The notes below the pieces were generated by a model. The model saw only the letters and a program-made list of their open reading frames with translations. It did no database searches and had not been told where the DNA came from. A program made the position numbers and the translations under genes. A stretch of 64,000 bases of DNA, from NCBI GenBank assembly GCA_015680685.1, contig MNCI01038363.1, positions 62,001 to 126,000 on the forward strand. Direction: 5' to 3'. The DNA is from Gnetum montanum (taxonomy: Eukaryota > Streptophyta > Gnetopsida > Gnetales > Gnetaceae). Of this stretch, positions 10,801 through 22,200 are shown in pieces. Position 1 is the stretch's first letter, and every line of letters starts with the position of its first letter.

Positions 10801-13560
10801 CGTCTTGGCTAGCATAGAAAAGAGGAGGTTCATCATGGAGAACCAAAATCAAAGAAAGAATAAACTAAAACATGATCAAATAGGTAGTTGGAGTCTCGAT
10901 TTGAAACTTATGAATCTCTTGGCTTCCCTCTAAGGAAATTTGAAGTAATTTGAGTGTCAAGATATGTTGAAAAGGATTTTCCCCATTTTCCCTAGGATTG
11001 TAGACTTTGATTCCATAAGTTTTTGGCTGGTTTATGGCTCGTTTGAAGGTTGTTTAAGGGCACTTAAGGTCTTCTTCCCTCTTTCCATGCTAGGGGAGTT
11101 ACTCCATCATGGGAGAATCAAGGAAATGAGTTTTAGAGATTCAAATATGGTTAGGTAAGCAACATATTGAGGCTATAAGATCCTTGGCATCTCGAGCATA
11201 GATCTTTGGCTTCTGAAAGTGTCAGCTTACAATCAAAAGTGGAAAAGTAGCTTGTTCCCCTTGTTTCCACACTAGGAAAGTTACTCCAGCATGGAAGAAG
11301 GAAGAATCTTAGATCTAGATTGATGTAGGTCACAATCAACCATGCATGTTACCTTTTGGAGTTACTAGGGTCAAGGGCTATGGATCCATGTCAAAATTTA
11401 GTAGTTGTGGGCATCCATTAGTGGTTTTTTGACTTCCCTCCTTTTTTCTAGCTAGGGATGGAGAGCTCAATGTGGAAAACTAGGGGGAATCACTTTTTGA
11501 TCATCTGAGATTAGTCTTATAAAGTTTAAGGGCTCCAATGGTTGTTGTCATGGTTCTAGAGTGCATGAAAGGTCATTTAATGTTATTATGAGGTGTTTAT
11601 GAGCTCTAAAAAAGTTTCCCCTTGAGTTTTCACATTAGGGATACTATCCTCAACATGAAAAAAGGGATCTCCAATGTGAAAAGAACCATGCATCTCATAT
11701 CTAGACCAATTTTGACCTTAATCAACTGTGCATGTCAGCCTTCGGGGCTACCAGAGTTGAGGACTAGGGTTTTATGTCAAGTTTTGGTTATTTTTGGTAT
11801 TTCTAAGTATTTTTTGGACTTCCCTTTTTTTTCATGCTACGACTAGGATGTTGAACATGGAAAAATAGGAAGAATGATTTTTGACATTTTAACATTAGTT
11901 TCTTGAAGTTTGAAGGCTCCAAACGATGTTGACAAGGTCCTTGAGTGCATGCAAGTTTAGTTAATGTTGTTTTGAGGTAGTTATGGATCCCAAATGGGTC
12001 TCCCCATAACTTTTCACATTACGTAGCATGGACTGATAATTCCCAACTTGGAGACACCATAAAACTTAGATCTAACTCAAATTTAACTTCAATCAACCAT
12101 GCATGTCAACCTTTAGGATTGTCGAGGTTAAGGACTAGGGTTTAGAGTTAAAACTAGTCAATTTATAGGTTTTCCAAGTGTTTGTTTTTAAGATTATAAC
12201 TCTTTTTCCATGCTGGGGATAGTATGCCTAATGTGGAAAATTGAGGGAAAATAGATTTTTATCCTTTTGTATCATTTTTTATCATGCATGTAGCTCCCTA
12301 AGGTTGCTAGTGATGATGGTTAATGTCCAATGTCAAAATTTTGCTATTTCAAAGGTTGATGAATGGTTTTTGGGCTTTCCCCATGTTTTCATGCTAGGGC
12401 TTCCATGCTTAGCATGGAAAATTAGGAAAAAAGCTTTTTGGTGCTTTATGATCACTGTTGGTCATGCATGTACACTTCTAAGGTTGCTAATGTTGACTAC
12501 TGACATATGAAGTTGAATTTGATTATTTCAAGGGTCATTAGGTAATTTTTGGGCTTCCCCCTTTTTACATGTTGGGGATTTCATGATTAGCATGGAAAAT
12601 TTTGGGGAAGGGATTTTTAGCATTCTATGGTCAATCTGGCTATGCATGAGTGTTCACAGGGCTGTTGGTGTTGGCCATTGATATCTAGGATTAAGATATT
12701 GTTGTTTTGGAGGCTTTGAAGGGGATTTTAGGCTTCCCTCCTTTTTTCACATTAAGGGTGGAAGGGTCAATGTGGAAAAGGTCTTCATTAGTGAAGAAAG
12801 TTAGATCTAGGCCAAATCAACAGTCAATCAACCATGCATGTCAACCTCTAGGGTTGCCAATGTCGATAGTCAATGTTGTGTGTCAAGACTTGATAATTTG
12901 GAGGCTTTTAAGTATCCCATGCAATCCTACCACTTTCTTCCACATTGGGCATGGTGTCCCTAGTAGGGATGAGAGGGGGATGACAATTTTGTGCCATATT
13001 TAACCACTTTTTGGGCTTTCCAAAGCTCCAAAGGGTTCCAATAGGGTCTAGGGACCACTAGGCATCAAGAAATGGTCATTAGGTAATTAATTATGTCATT
13101 TTTGACCTCCCCCCATCTATCCATGCTAATGGCAAGAGGCTTAGAATGAAAGAAGCCTCCCCTAGCATGGAAAACACCAAAGCTCAGATTTCAACTAGTT
13201 TTGACTAGGTCTATTAAGATTCTGAGGTTGCTATAGATGCTTGGAGGGGTTCTAGGTTATGTAGGGATCATTTTAGGATCAAACTTGTGCTAGATGAGTG
13301 TTGGGGAGTAAGTGACAGTGTTAACCACCCCCTCCCTTCTTCCATGCTAGGGACTACTTCCCTAATGTGGAAACCCATGGTGTCTTAGCTTGCTTATGTC
13401 TTACCTGCTTATGGGAAATCAAGGATGAAAAAGGTAGATTTGGGTTACCAAAAATATCAAAATATCTGTAATTCCAATGATTTTGTAAAATAATAAGCAT
13501 GTTTCCATGCTGGGCATGGTATTCTTAGTGTGGATGCATGGGGTTACGAATTCCATAAGG
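10800..13560 (+). repeat. Degenerate ~185-bp tandem repeat array in element C
   Basis: Two anchors recur in fixed order: a CATGCATGT..GGGTTGC-type block and a TTCCATGCTAGGGAT..ATGTGGAAAA block. The first occurs near 11,345, 11,720, 12,105, 12,285, 12,465, 12,645 and 12,832, i.e. intervals of ~375, 385, 180, 180, 180 and 187 bp, so a ~185-bp period with some double units. Many units can fold, since CCATGCT is followed by AGCATGG (clear at 12,390-12,418). The short ORFs here are by-products of the repeat. It recalls the tandem repeats often seen in untranslated parts of Tat-lineage elements. Confidence 0.7.
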
Positions 13561-13929
13561 TTTTAAAAGTCAAAATTGACAAAATGCTCAGCTTTGATGT
13601 AAGTTTTGGTTAAGAATGAAGGCGTAGGTTGGGGTCCATAATTTAGAAAATTTAAAAATTTTGAAAAGTATTGTTTCCCACCCAAAACCAACATGAACTA
13701 GAATTTTCCCCCTTGTACTTCATTGCACTTGTAGTTATGTTGCACTAAATTAGCAGCTAGGGTAAGTCATGCATTTAGGTTTTAGATGTGATTTTATTGT
13801 GGAATATGACAAGTTTTCATCAAAATTTTCACCCTACATCAACAATAGATTGGAGGAGAGCTCTACAACAACCAGTTATTAGCATGGAAGCCTTCCACCT
13901 TCTCCACAGCTAACATTGATCGCTAATCC

Positions 13930-16900
13930 TTCTCAGTTTTCAGCCATTCCCAACGTTGAACCTACCATGATGCCAAAGCAATGAGGGGGAAAGAGCCAAA
14001 ACCCTATGATTTAGAAGGCGGATGAATATGCTCAGGATCTAGAAGTAGTATGCATGTTCATCTCCATCCAAACTTCCTTTGTTGTTGCTCCAAGGTAGGT
14101 ATTTCTACCTATTCTTTCCTTTTTCTTTCTAAGGGTATTCAAGTTTTGTTCTCCATGTGTTAGGGCTAGGTTTTTTCAAATCTACTCTAGTGGAGGTATT
14201 AAAATGAAATTATGATGAAATCCCACCTCCTATTTTGGCTAGTTCCACATGGATCCATGGTTGTTTCATTGTATTAGCTTTTGTAGACTCGATTTTTAAA
14301 ATAGTGATTACTATGTCATGTATTTTCCAAGATTTTGGGGTATCATTATTTTCTTTAGATATAGTTATCAAGATTTGTTAAAATTAAATTTTAACAAAAT
14401 CTGACCCCATTATTTTTCTTTGAATTTTAATGGTTTTCAATGGTTTTGGCTATTTCAACTATTTCCATGGCTATATGAAATTTATGCTTTGATGAAGTTT
14501 TAGCCTAAAAAAGTAAGCAATGTTGTGTATTTTTTCTTGGTATAAAGGCTACACATTTGAAACATTAAAGGTGATGGGTTTGTAGCCCTTCTTTTAAGCT
14601 TTTCAATGGATATTGTCTCGATGGATAAATGGCAAAGGTTTTAAATGTTTTTTCTAAGTATGAATATGTAACACTCAATTTTGAGCTTTCAAATAGTGGT
14701 AGAATCACTCTATTTGGAGCTCAAATGAATTTTTGAAGATTTTTTGGCTATGGATGCATGAACAAAGAAAAATCATGGTTATAGTACATTACCCATTTGG
14801 AAATGGAAGTGGTTGATATGTATAACTTATGTTTTTCTTTTGTGAACATGTAAAACTAATGCTTAATTTTTATTTTTAAAGAATAGTAAAAGCTTTTTCT
14901 ATTTTAAATAAGCTTTCACTATGTCTACATGGCCTTTTCTAATTTTATGATGCTTTTATTCTCTAAATTTATACATAGCTTAGATGCTTTTTCCAAATTT
15001 ATTCATGCTTTGCATAATTTAAATGTTTTTTTTTCTAAACTTATGCTTACTTTTTCTAAATTTATGCATAATGTAGATGTTATTTTCTAAATTTATGAAT
15101 AACTTACATGTTTTTTTTTTCAAATTTATGCATAACTTAGATGCTTTTTCTAAATTTATACATAATTTAGGCTAATAATATGTAATGTTTTGGCTATAAA
15201 GGCTATAAAATATGGTAATGATGCTTTTATGGAATTTCTCAAGCTAAATTAGATAAACATATAAGAGCTTTTTTACATAGGCTAATTTCACCTTTGACTT
15301 AGGAAGTTTTTTCTAAAATTGTTAAGAAATTCCCATTGGTCATGATTTAAGATTATGTAAGCTTGTAATAATGTGTTCTCATGGAATTTCTTGGACTACT
15401 TTAGAAAAAACACCTTAGAGCTTTTTATAGAGGCTAATTTCACCTTTGACTAGGATGTTTTGTCTAAGTTTGTTAAGTAATCTCAATCGGTCATAATGTT
15501 TTTATGCTTTGCTTCATGTAGGGTCTTCTTGAGGCATGTCCTCATCATAGTGGACCTAGTTGGTATCTTGTGCTACATTGGTCATCTTAAGACCAACACC
15601 CCATCACATGACATGCCTATTGGAAAGCTCTCATTATGGTTTCAGCTTGGGATAAGGAAGTTCCTCTCCTACCTCCTTAGGAACTTTAGTGTGATGCTAT
15701 GGTCACACTTGTCTAGGGATGTAGATGGGGTTGTTGTGGAGACCCTATTGCTTCAGGAATCTAGCCTAATTACCAAGTACATTACTGATAAGCTACTTTC
15801 TAAGACTATAAGGGGATCAATAGATGCCATAAGTTCATGTTATCTTACAAAGATCTAGACAATGCAAGATTATAGTTAGTATAATACTGACAATACTCTA
15901 ATGATGGTGCATAGAACCCACACATTATTCCAAAACCTACCTAGCACTGTGTAGAATCTACAGGGGTAAACATGGTTATTGTAATGATTTTATGCTTTTG
16001 GCTTGATTACCTTTCCTAACTTCATTGATTTTACAACTTCTTGCATGTACAAGATTAACAATCAAGACATTATTTTCAATGATCAAATCTTGGCAGTGCC
16101 TCAAACTACTTTGGAAAAATTCACTAAGAGTTCTTAAATCAAAATTGTTGTGTATCAATAGTTAATATGGGACTTTGATGAATATGCCACTAGGTTTAAC
16201 CATGTATACAAAAAGTATCAGGATGATAGGATGATGCACAACTAGTGGGTAGATGTAGATAGCATAGATTAGACCCTTGTAGGTAGAACCTTCATACTAT
16301 AGAAGAAATGGAAAGGTAAACATATAGCTTCTAGTGTTTTATAGCTTTACGTGTTCTATTACTTCTCTTAGTTATTGAAATTTCTCATATTGATGCTAAG
16401 CTTTGGTTATTACTTCATAGGACCTTCCACCTTGGCTGATGTTACTATACCCCTTTCATGTTCACGTGATGAGGACATCCTCATCCTAAATTTTGGTGAA
16501 GTAACATCAACATAGGAGTGGCTAAAGGGATATGCACCTAGATACATTCAAGCAAACATCTAGTGTGTAGGTTTGCTCAATGTATTCATGGCACCTATCC
16601 CTTCCATTCATGTTATGGAGATGTTACATGTCATCAACTCCTTTGATGAGAAGGTTGGTTATTTTAGTACCATCATCCAAGGTGTGAAGGTGAACATAGA
16701 AGTAGGTGCTAGCCTCTTTTGTGACTTTTTTGGTATCCCTATTAATGTGGCAAAGGTTTCCACTAGGACAGTAAGAAAATCAATTAGCTTGATGAAGTTC
16801 TAGAGTGTCTTGGTGCCAACATGGGCTACTTTGGAATTTTGATGAATAACTTAATGAACCTAGATGCAAAGGAATCATATCCTTTGTTTAGGTCTCATGC

Positions 16901-19008
16901 ATTTCCCAAATTGCTATCACAAAAGAAAGTAATCGGCCTAGCACAAGGGTGGACCTTTAAGAAGGTCCTGATCGAGGGCATGAAATTTGATTAGGTGGCT
17001 ACTTTGGCTACTTTGCTTTAAGAGGAGATCCTTAGACTTTGTGTTGACACCTCTACAATAATCCATATGCACTTTGTATTTTTTGTAGGTTATTTGAAAA
17101 CATTTGCAAAGTTTCTAGTGGTGTATAGGAATCGACGATTGGTTTCCCAAGACCCAAACCAACTCTCTAGGCCATGGATAAAGCACATTTATCCAATAGT
17201 GAAGGCCTAGAACCCACAAAAGGTGACAGATGATATGTTATCCATTACCACTAAGAATCTTGATGTTAGGAAATACGTCTCTTGATAGTACTAATGATGA
17301 TGAGTCCCTCTCATTTCCTACTAGCATCTAGGATGCCAGACGATGACATATGAAGGATGAAGGTGTAGCTAGGAAGAAACTCAAGAGACCTATGGAGTAG
17401 GCACCCCTAGCATTAGATTAGACTACCCCAAATAAGCTTACGTTTAGGCTTAAGCCATCATAGTAGGTAGTTGCAAGTATGCTTTTTTTAAATTTTGCTA
17501 TTTCATGTTCTAAAATTTTATGGCTTCATGTGTTAAACGATTTTCTATGTGCTATGGTTGTAGATAAGTGTTAGGCTATAACAACCCAAGATGCTATGCT
17601 TGAAGGATTTACTAATGTAGGCATAGATGATTTAGATGCCTTTTTTGGTGAGGTGGCACTAGGTACCTCTCCCATCATCATCCCAAATGAGAGAGAGGAA
17701 GAGAAACCAAGTATGCCTTAATATTTTCATTATATCTCATTAGTTATCTTTGGTTGTCATCCTAACCTTTCAATGATTGTTATGCTTATAGTAGTTCCTA
17801 AACCACTAGCATTAGCTTTCATCCCTAAGTTTCATGATGGCTACAAACTCTAGAAAAAGTGGATTTCATGTGTGGGATGGCTAAGAACATCAATGATTAG
17901 TTACATCAAGTTACACCTCAATTTCATAATAGGTAAGGATTTTGTTTTATGTGCCTTAGTTGTGGGCTTTTCTTGCATTATGGCTATCTTAGGTTTTGTT
18001 TTATGGTTGTATTTTATGCTTGTGTAGTGCATTTTGTGGAGTGGAAACCTAGCAGAGACATGGAAATAAACTCCTTGCCTTGCTTTTCTATAATGTATCT
18101 AGTGTATCTATGAAGTTGTACAAGACTACTACTAATTTAGTAATGTCATGTGCAAAAACTTCATGGGAGATACAGAGGTCCAAGAAATCCATATGGGAGG
18201 AAGTTATGGCCTTAAGGGCAAAGAATCAAAGGCAAGAGGATATAATTAGAGATCTCTAAGACCATAAGGCTTTGTGGAAGACCAAGTGGCTAACTTAAGG
18301 GAATTACAAAATAAGGAGATCACATCGACCTGATACTAGCATGTTGTTTAGGACAAAGTAGCAATCATACAGGAGCTCATTAAATAATGTATATAGATGG
18401 ATCTCATCTTTCAAAAGGTTGAGGATTGGAAGGATTATTGCACTCGGGTTCTAGATTGGGAAAAGACACAAAAAACTCACAAGTGATAGTATAAGGCTGA
18501 TTGTGGGGCCTATCTAAAGTGACTCAAGGAGGCGTTGGTTGAATGATGCAAAAGAGAGTTGTTCAGTTAGGGGATTGAGGTGGAGAGTGATCATCAACTT
18601 TTTAAAAGTACTCTTGAGGTGGGAAAATACCTACTCTTTATAGTACCATTGTTATAGGTAAGACCTCTATAGTTGCTGCTACTCATGAGCCTCCTACTTG
18701 GACTCCTATAGATAGGATTGACATTCTTTCTAGTGTTGATCTTGGGAATGTTGAATGGGTCAACATGATGGAGGACCAGATCCTCCATCATCTGGAGGAA
18801 GCACATTCCCATCTATCCCTAGTAGAAATGGAGCTAGAATCTCCATAGGTTTGATATATTTTATGTTTGTCTTTATTTTAAGTCATGATTTTGGATATGG
18901 GTTAATAATTGGCTATATGTTATTGCATTTTAGGCATCATGAGACATTGGTGGCCCCAGCAATGAGGGTGAGAATGACCCATCACTTACTCCTCTAGATG
19001 TCACTTAG
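13930..19008 (+). pseudogene. Multi-intron accessory gene on the strand opposite element C
   Basis: Coding patches on the plus strand are separated by stretches with canonical GT..AG ends. Possible introns are 14,095-15,521, 16,316-16,420, 17,467-17,563, 17,711-17,791, 17,933-18,027 and 18,849-18,933. Peptides include SLWFQLGIRKFLSYLLRNF (15.6 kb), MLNVFMAPIPSIHVMEMLHV (16.6 kb), SYPLFRSHAFPKLLSQKK and FAKFLVVYRNRRLVSQDPNQ (17.1 kb). A charged, coiled-coil-like stretch at ~18.2-18.5 kb leads to an acidic Gly/Pro-rich C-terminus ending at TAG 19,006. Stops and frameshifts are common, so it is dead. A second copy of the last exon is at 1-46. I do not recognise the family. The layout (N-terminal domain, coiled coil, low-complexity tail) resembles the ORF2 of elements A/B and the extra ORFs known from Tat elements. 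Confidence 0.5.
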
Positions 19009-19689
19009 TAGCCTCCTTTAATTTAGCTTGTTGGCTATTTGTTTTTGTTTTTATGTTGATGCCTATGGTTAGCCAAGACTATGTTATGGATGGTTGTAAT
19101 TCTTTGACATTCTTGCTTTATATTGTGGCCATGGCTATGTATTTTATGGACATTTTAACTTTAAATTTAAATTTTGGTCTAATTTTTTGGCTATATGCAA
19201 CTATAGTAGTAGTAAACATTATAAAAATTGTAAACATTGAAAATGGTTATGTTGACATTTTTTGTTATAAAATTTAATTGATGTGATAATAGGCTAAAAA
19301 AAAGATATAATAATAAAAGGGATCTTTGCTAGTTTTACGCCATCATAGACATAGGTTATATAGTTTTGCCAGTCTAAAGCCATGGCAAGCCATATCGCCA
19401 GTTTAGAGTCTTAATAGACTGTAATGCTAGTTTAACATCTTAGTGAACAATAATGCCAGCTTAAGGTCATAGTAGACTGTAGTGCTAGTTTAACATCTTA
19501 GCAGACATGATGCAAAAGTGACATATATTTACAAGGCTTTTTTGATCATAAGAAAGGTTGTATTAAATAAATAAAAATGCAAACAAACTTAGGCTACATG
19601 CATAGGCTATGTGCATAAAATAACAAAGATATAATAAACTACAATGAAAAGTAAGGCTACATGGCTATCAATGCATCTAGTCATAGGGG
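19009..19689 (+). repeat. Duplicated flank and module-junction array, copy 5
   Basis: 19,030-19,300 matches 61-240 (both carry GTTAGCCAA.. and TATGGACATTTTAACTTT). 19,325-19,515 has about five motif units (GCCAGTCTAAAGCCATGG, GCTAGTTTAACATCTTAG and similar). The array separates the 3' end of the opposite-strand gene from the protease tail. The rest shows no gene. Confidence 0.6.
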
Positions 19690-20300
19690 CATGGGAAGGT
19701 TAAGGTAAACTTCACTTGTGCAAATTCTTTCTAAACTTTACAAGATTAGGAAGTGAGTAAGGCCTACTCTGCACAAGCTTGTATTCATCATATCCTTTGC
19801 TTACAATGTTAAAAGGGAGTTCATCCCACAATGTACCCTATTGCTTATTACTGTCATCATTGGTTATCTTGGGGTTTTGCTATTCATGGTTGGGAGCTCC
19901 TTCTTAAACCTCCATTTTGGACCCTTATTCTATGTCTATGTTGTTGATAGCTAGGAAACTACATCATCACCATGAATAATGATTTCACCTCCCTTGTAAG
20001 GAAGGTAAATTTCTTGATGGATGGGTGAGGAAACATCTTGTAATTGAGCCAATCGAGGTCTTCCCAAGATCAAGCTAAATCTTGGTGTCTCTTCCACCAC
20101 CAAGAAGTTGGCAGTTGTAGGGAATTTTTCTCCAGCTATAAAATCCAAGGAGATAGAACACTTGATGGCAACTATTGATCCATTGAAATACTTAAGAGTT
20201 GCAATGGTTGTAGGTTGTACTTGCTTAGTTAAGCCTAAGCGTTCAATGATGGTCCATGGGATGACATTAGTTGTAGCTCCATCATCAACATGCACCTGAT
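19690..20300 (-). pseudogene. Element C aspartic protease and tail
   Basis: A clean 114-codon frame on the minus strand (20,295-19,951) has the retropepsin layout. MHVDDGATTNVIP carries the catalytic Asp-Gly-Ala. A middle strand SISLDFIAGEKFP and ANFLVVEET follow, and RFSLILGRPRLAQLQ contains the typical ILGRPWL-like flap/dimer block. It processes Gag-Pol in active elements. After IIIHGDDVVS there are stops, then a tail WDELPFNIVSKGYDEYKLVQ to about 19,690. In an intact element a linker and RT should follow. Here the junction array and the opposite-strand gene follow instead. The close relative in element D is at 2,330-2,724. Confidence 0.8.
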
Positions 20301-20313
20301 GTATTTTAAATTA

Positions 20314-21530
20314 TCATGTGTGTATGGTTGTGAATAAAGGGGCTATAGTTACTTTGCCATTATAGAGATTAATCTTAATTTTGCTCTCGCAAAATGTTAA
20401 GGCTATTGAATTCTCCTCCCCTAGTAATAAAGGAATCATCACTGCATGGATGGCTTCATCATTAGTACGAATATCCTCAATAATGAGTATGGATGTCAAC
20501 ATTTTGACTAGTGCTTCACAATGTATGGCAGAAGTCATGATCAAGTCATAGAAGCTTGGGATTATATTTTCCTACTTGAGGGATTTCTTGACTAGGTCCA
20601 TTTCACTAAGTAAGTTTTATTATTGGCCATGGGCTTGTCATCCCAATTGTGCATTACTTCCTTCATGCATCCTAAAATGTGGAGCTCAACTTTAGGTTGT
20701 AGCTATTGCGACACCTCCTTGTTGTTTTGGTTATGGGCATTGGTATCCTCCTATGGCTTCTTGGTTGAAGAGGTTGGGGTAGAGGAGGTCATGCGTATAG
20801 CCAAAATGGGAGTGGGATTTGATGGACCCACTTCCTTTCATGCCTCTGTATGGTTATCCCCTTGTTGTTAGGCTTTTTTATATGCTTCTTCCTTTGCTTG
20901 GTTAAACTTTTTTGGTTGTTAGTTGTTGGCTGTACGGAAGAGGTAGTAGCATTGGCCATCATAGGGGGCCATTGTGTAGTTGGTTGGGCTATGGTTGTTT
21001 GGGTTGTATCGAGTTGGAAGACCTTGATGAAAAAATGTTCCCTCAGAGGCATTTGTGATGATACTCTCACAATGAAGGGGGATCTTACACTATGGGAAGA
21101 TGAAGAATTCCTTTCATTCTAGATGGGTACTTGAATCACAAATGGTTCTCTTGCAGGTCTCTGATTCTCATCAATGTTAAATGTTGAAATAACATTATCA
21201 TCGAGTGGATCTTTGTAGACATGCATTAACTAGTTTTATGGATGAACTGGGTTAGAAGCATCTAAGACCAATTCCCCCTATCTATCATTCTTTACAAGTC
21301 ATCCTTCAATGCAAGGTAGAAGTCTATATCATGATCATGTAGTTGATGATAATGGTAGAAGTAGTCTAGCTTCAAGTATCTAGATAACTGGGGATCATCC
21401 TTCATTTCTCAAGTGGGATCTTTAGCTATTTTGCATAGTCACTCAAGTTTTTTTCGAGCAGCTTCAGTTATTTTTTTGTGTTACATGTGCCCACTTCTTA
21501 ATAGCTAGTATAGCAAATCAATTGGTTTTA
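20314..21530 (-). pseudogene. Element C gag-protease spacer
   Basis: Overlapping minus-strand frames encode hydrophilic, Thr/Pro/Gln-rich sequence (for example QPTTQWPPMMANATTSS near 20.9-21.0 kb) with Lys-rich KQRKKHIKKPNNK. Next to the protease is a helical piece (20,544-20,314). Such spacers are usual between gag and protease in large plant gypsy elements. No CCHC zinc knuckle is clear. Plus-strand ORFs of similar length here are shadows. Confidence 0.5.
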
Positions 21531-21543
21531 ATGACAATGTAGT

Positions 21544-22200
21544 TTATTTAGACTTGTTTTTCCTTTTAAAGTTAGGTCTATTTATTGTTAATGTAGTGGT
21601 CCTAGAAGTTGATGGCTGGTTATTGTGATCATTGGTGGGGACCTTGGGTAGATTGATCTTTAGCCCTTGGTTTGTGATCTTTGTTTCCTTAGTTATAGTT
21701 GCTATGGTAGTGTTGTTTTTTTTACTCTTTTCTTTGTCTCTTTGAGTGTGTTGGTTTTTACATGCTCTATAGGCCGAATCATGACTAGCCTCCATGGCAT
21801 CCTCTATATTTTTAATTTGCAAGAATTTTTGGCTAAGAGACAATGGATCAAGGTAGTAGAGTTTGAACTTGATGAAGTTATTAACTTTGTCTTTGAATAT
21901 GGCTAACAGGTGGGCTTTTGCTATGGTCTCTTGTATTTCATTCAACAGTCCATTCCACTACTAAATGAATTTCTGTATAGGTTCTAAGGACCCTTGCTTG
22001 ACCTGCATGAGTTGGTCAAGCGTTGTGTTAGGCTTTAAGTTATACTTGAAGAAATTGACAAACTGGGTTGCTAAGTCCTTCAAAGAGGATATGGATCCTC
22101 TAGGTAATGCACAATACCAATCAAGTGCTTTTCCAATTACAAAAATAGGAAAAATCCTCATGATGGTATGAGGTCATGGCTATAAGAGTAAACTTTCTAA
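21544..22200 (-). pseudogene. Element C gag (capsid domain)
   Basis: Two overlapping minus-strand frames give the core of a plant retrotransposon gag, the structural protein of the virus-like particle. GKALDWYCALPRGSISSLKD, then LATQFVNFFKYNLKP and LMQVKQGSLEPIQKFI, fit the 'A..W...LP..SI.SW.DL...F...F' consensus of the retrotransposon gag family. The downstream frame (133 codons, 21,945-21,544) continues with KFKLYYLDPLSLSQKFLQ and ends in a Lys/Asn-rich basic tail that could bind RNA. The frames are separated by a stop near 21,950. Confidence 0.8.

Noticed and set aside
12241-13003. Plus-strand ORFs of 89 and 98 codons
   Set aside because: Fall within the 185-bp repeat array. Similar peptides recur with the repeat.
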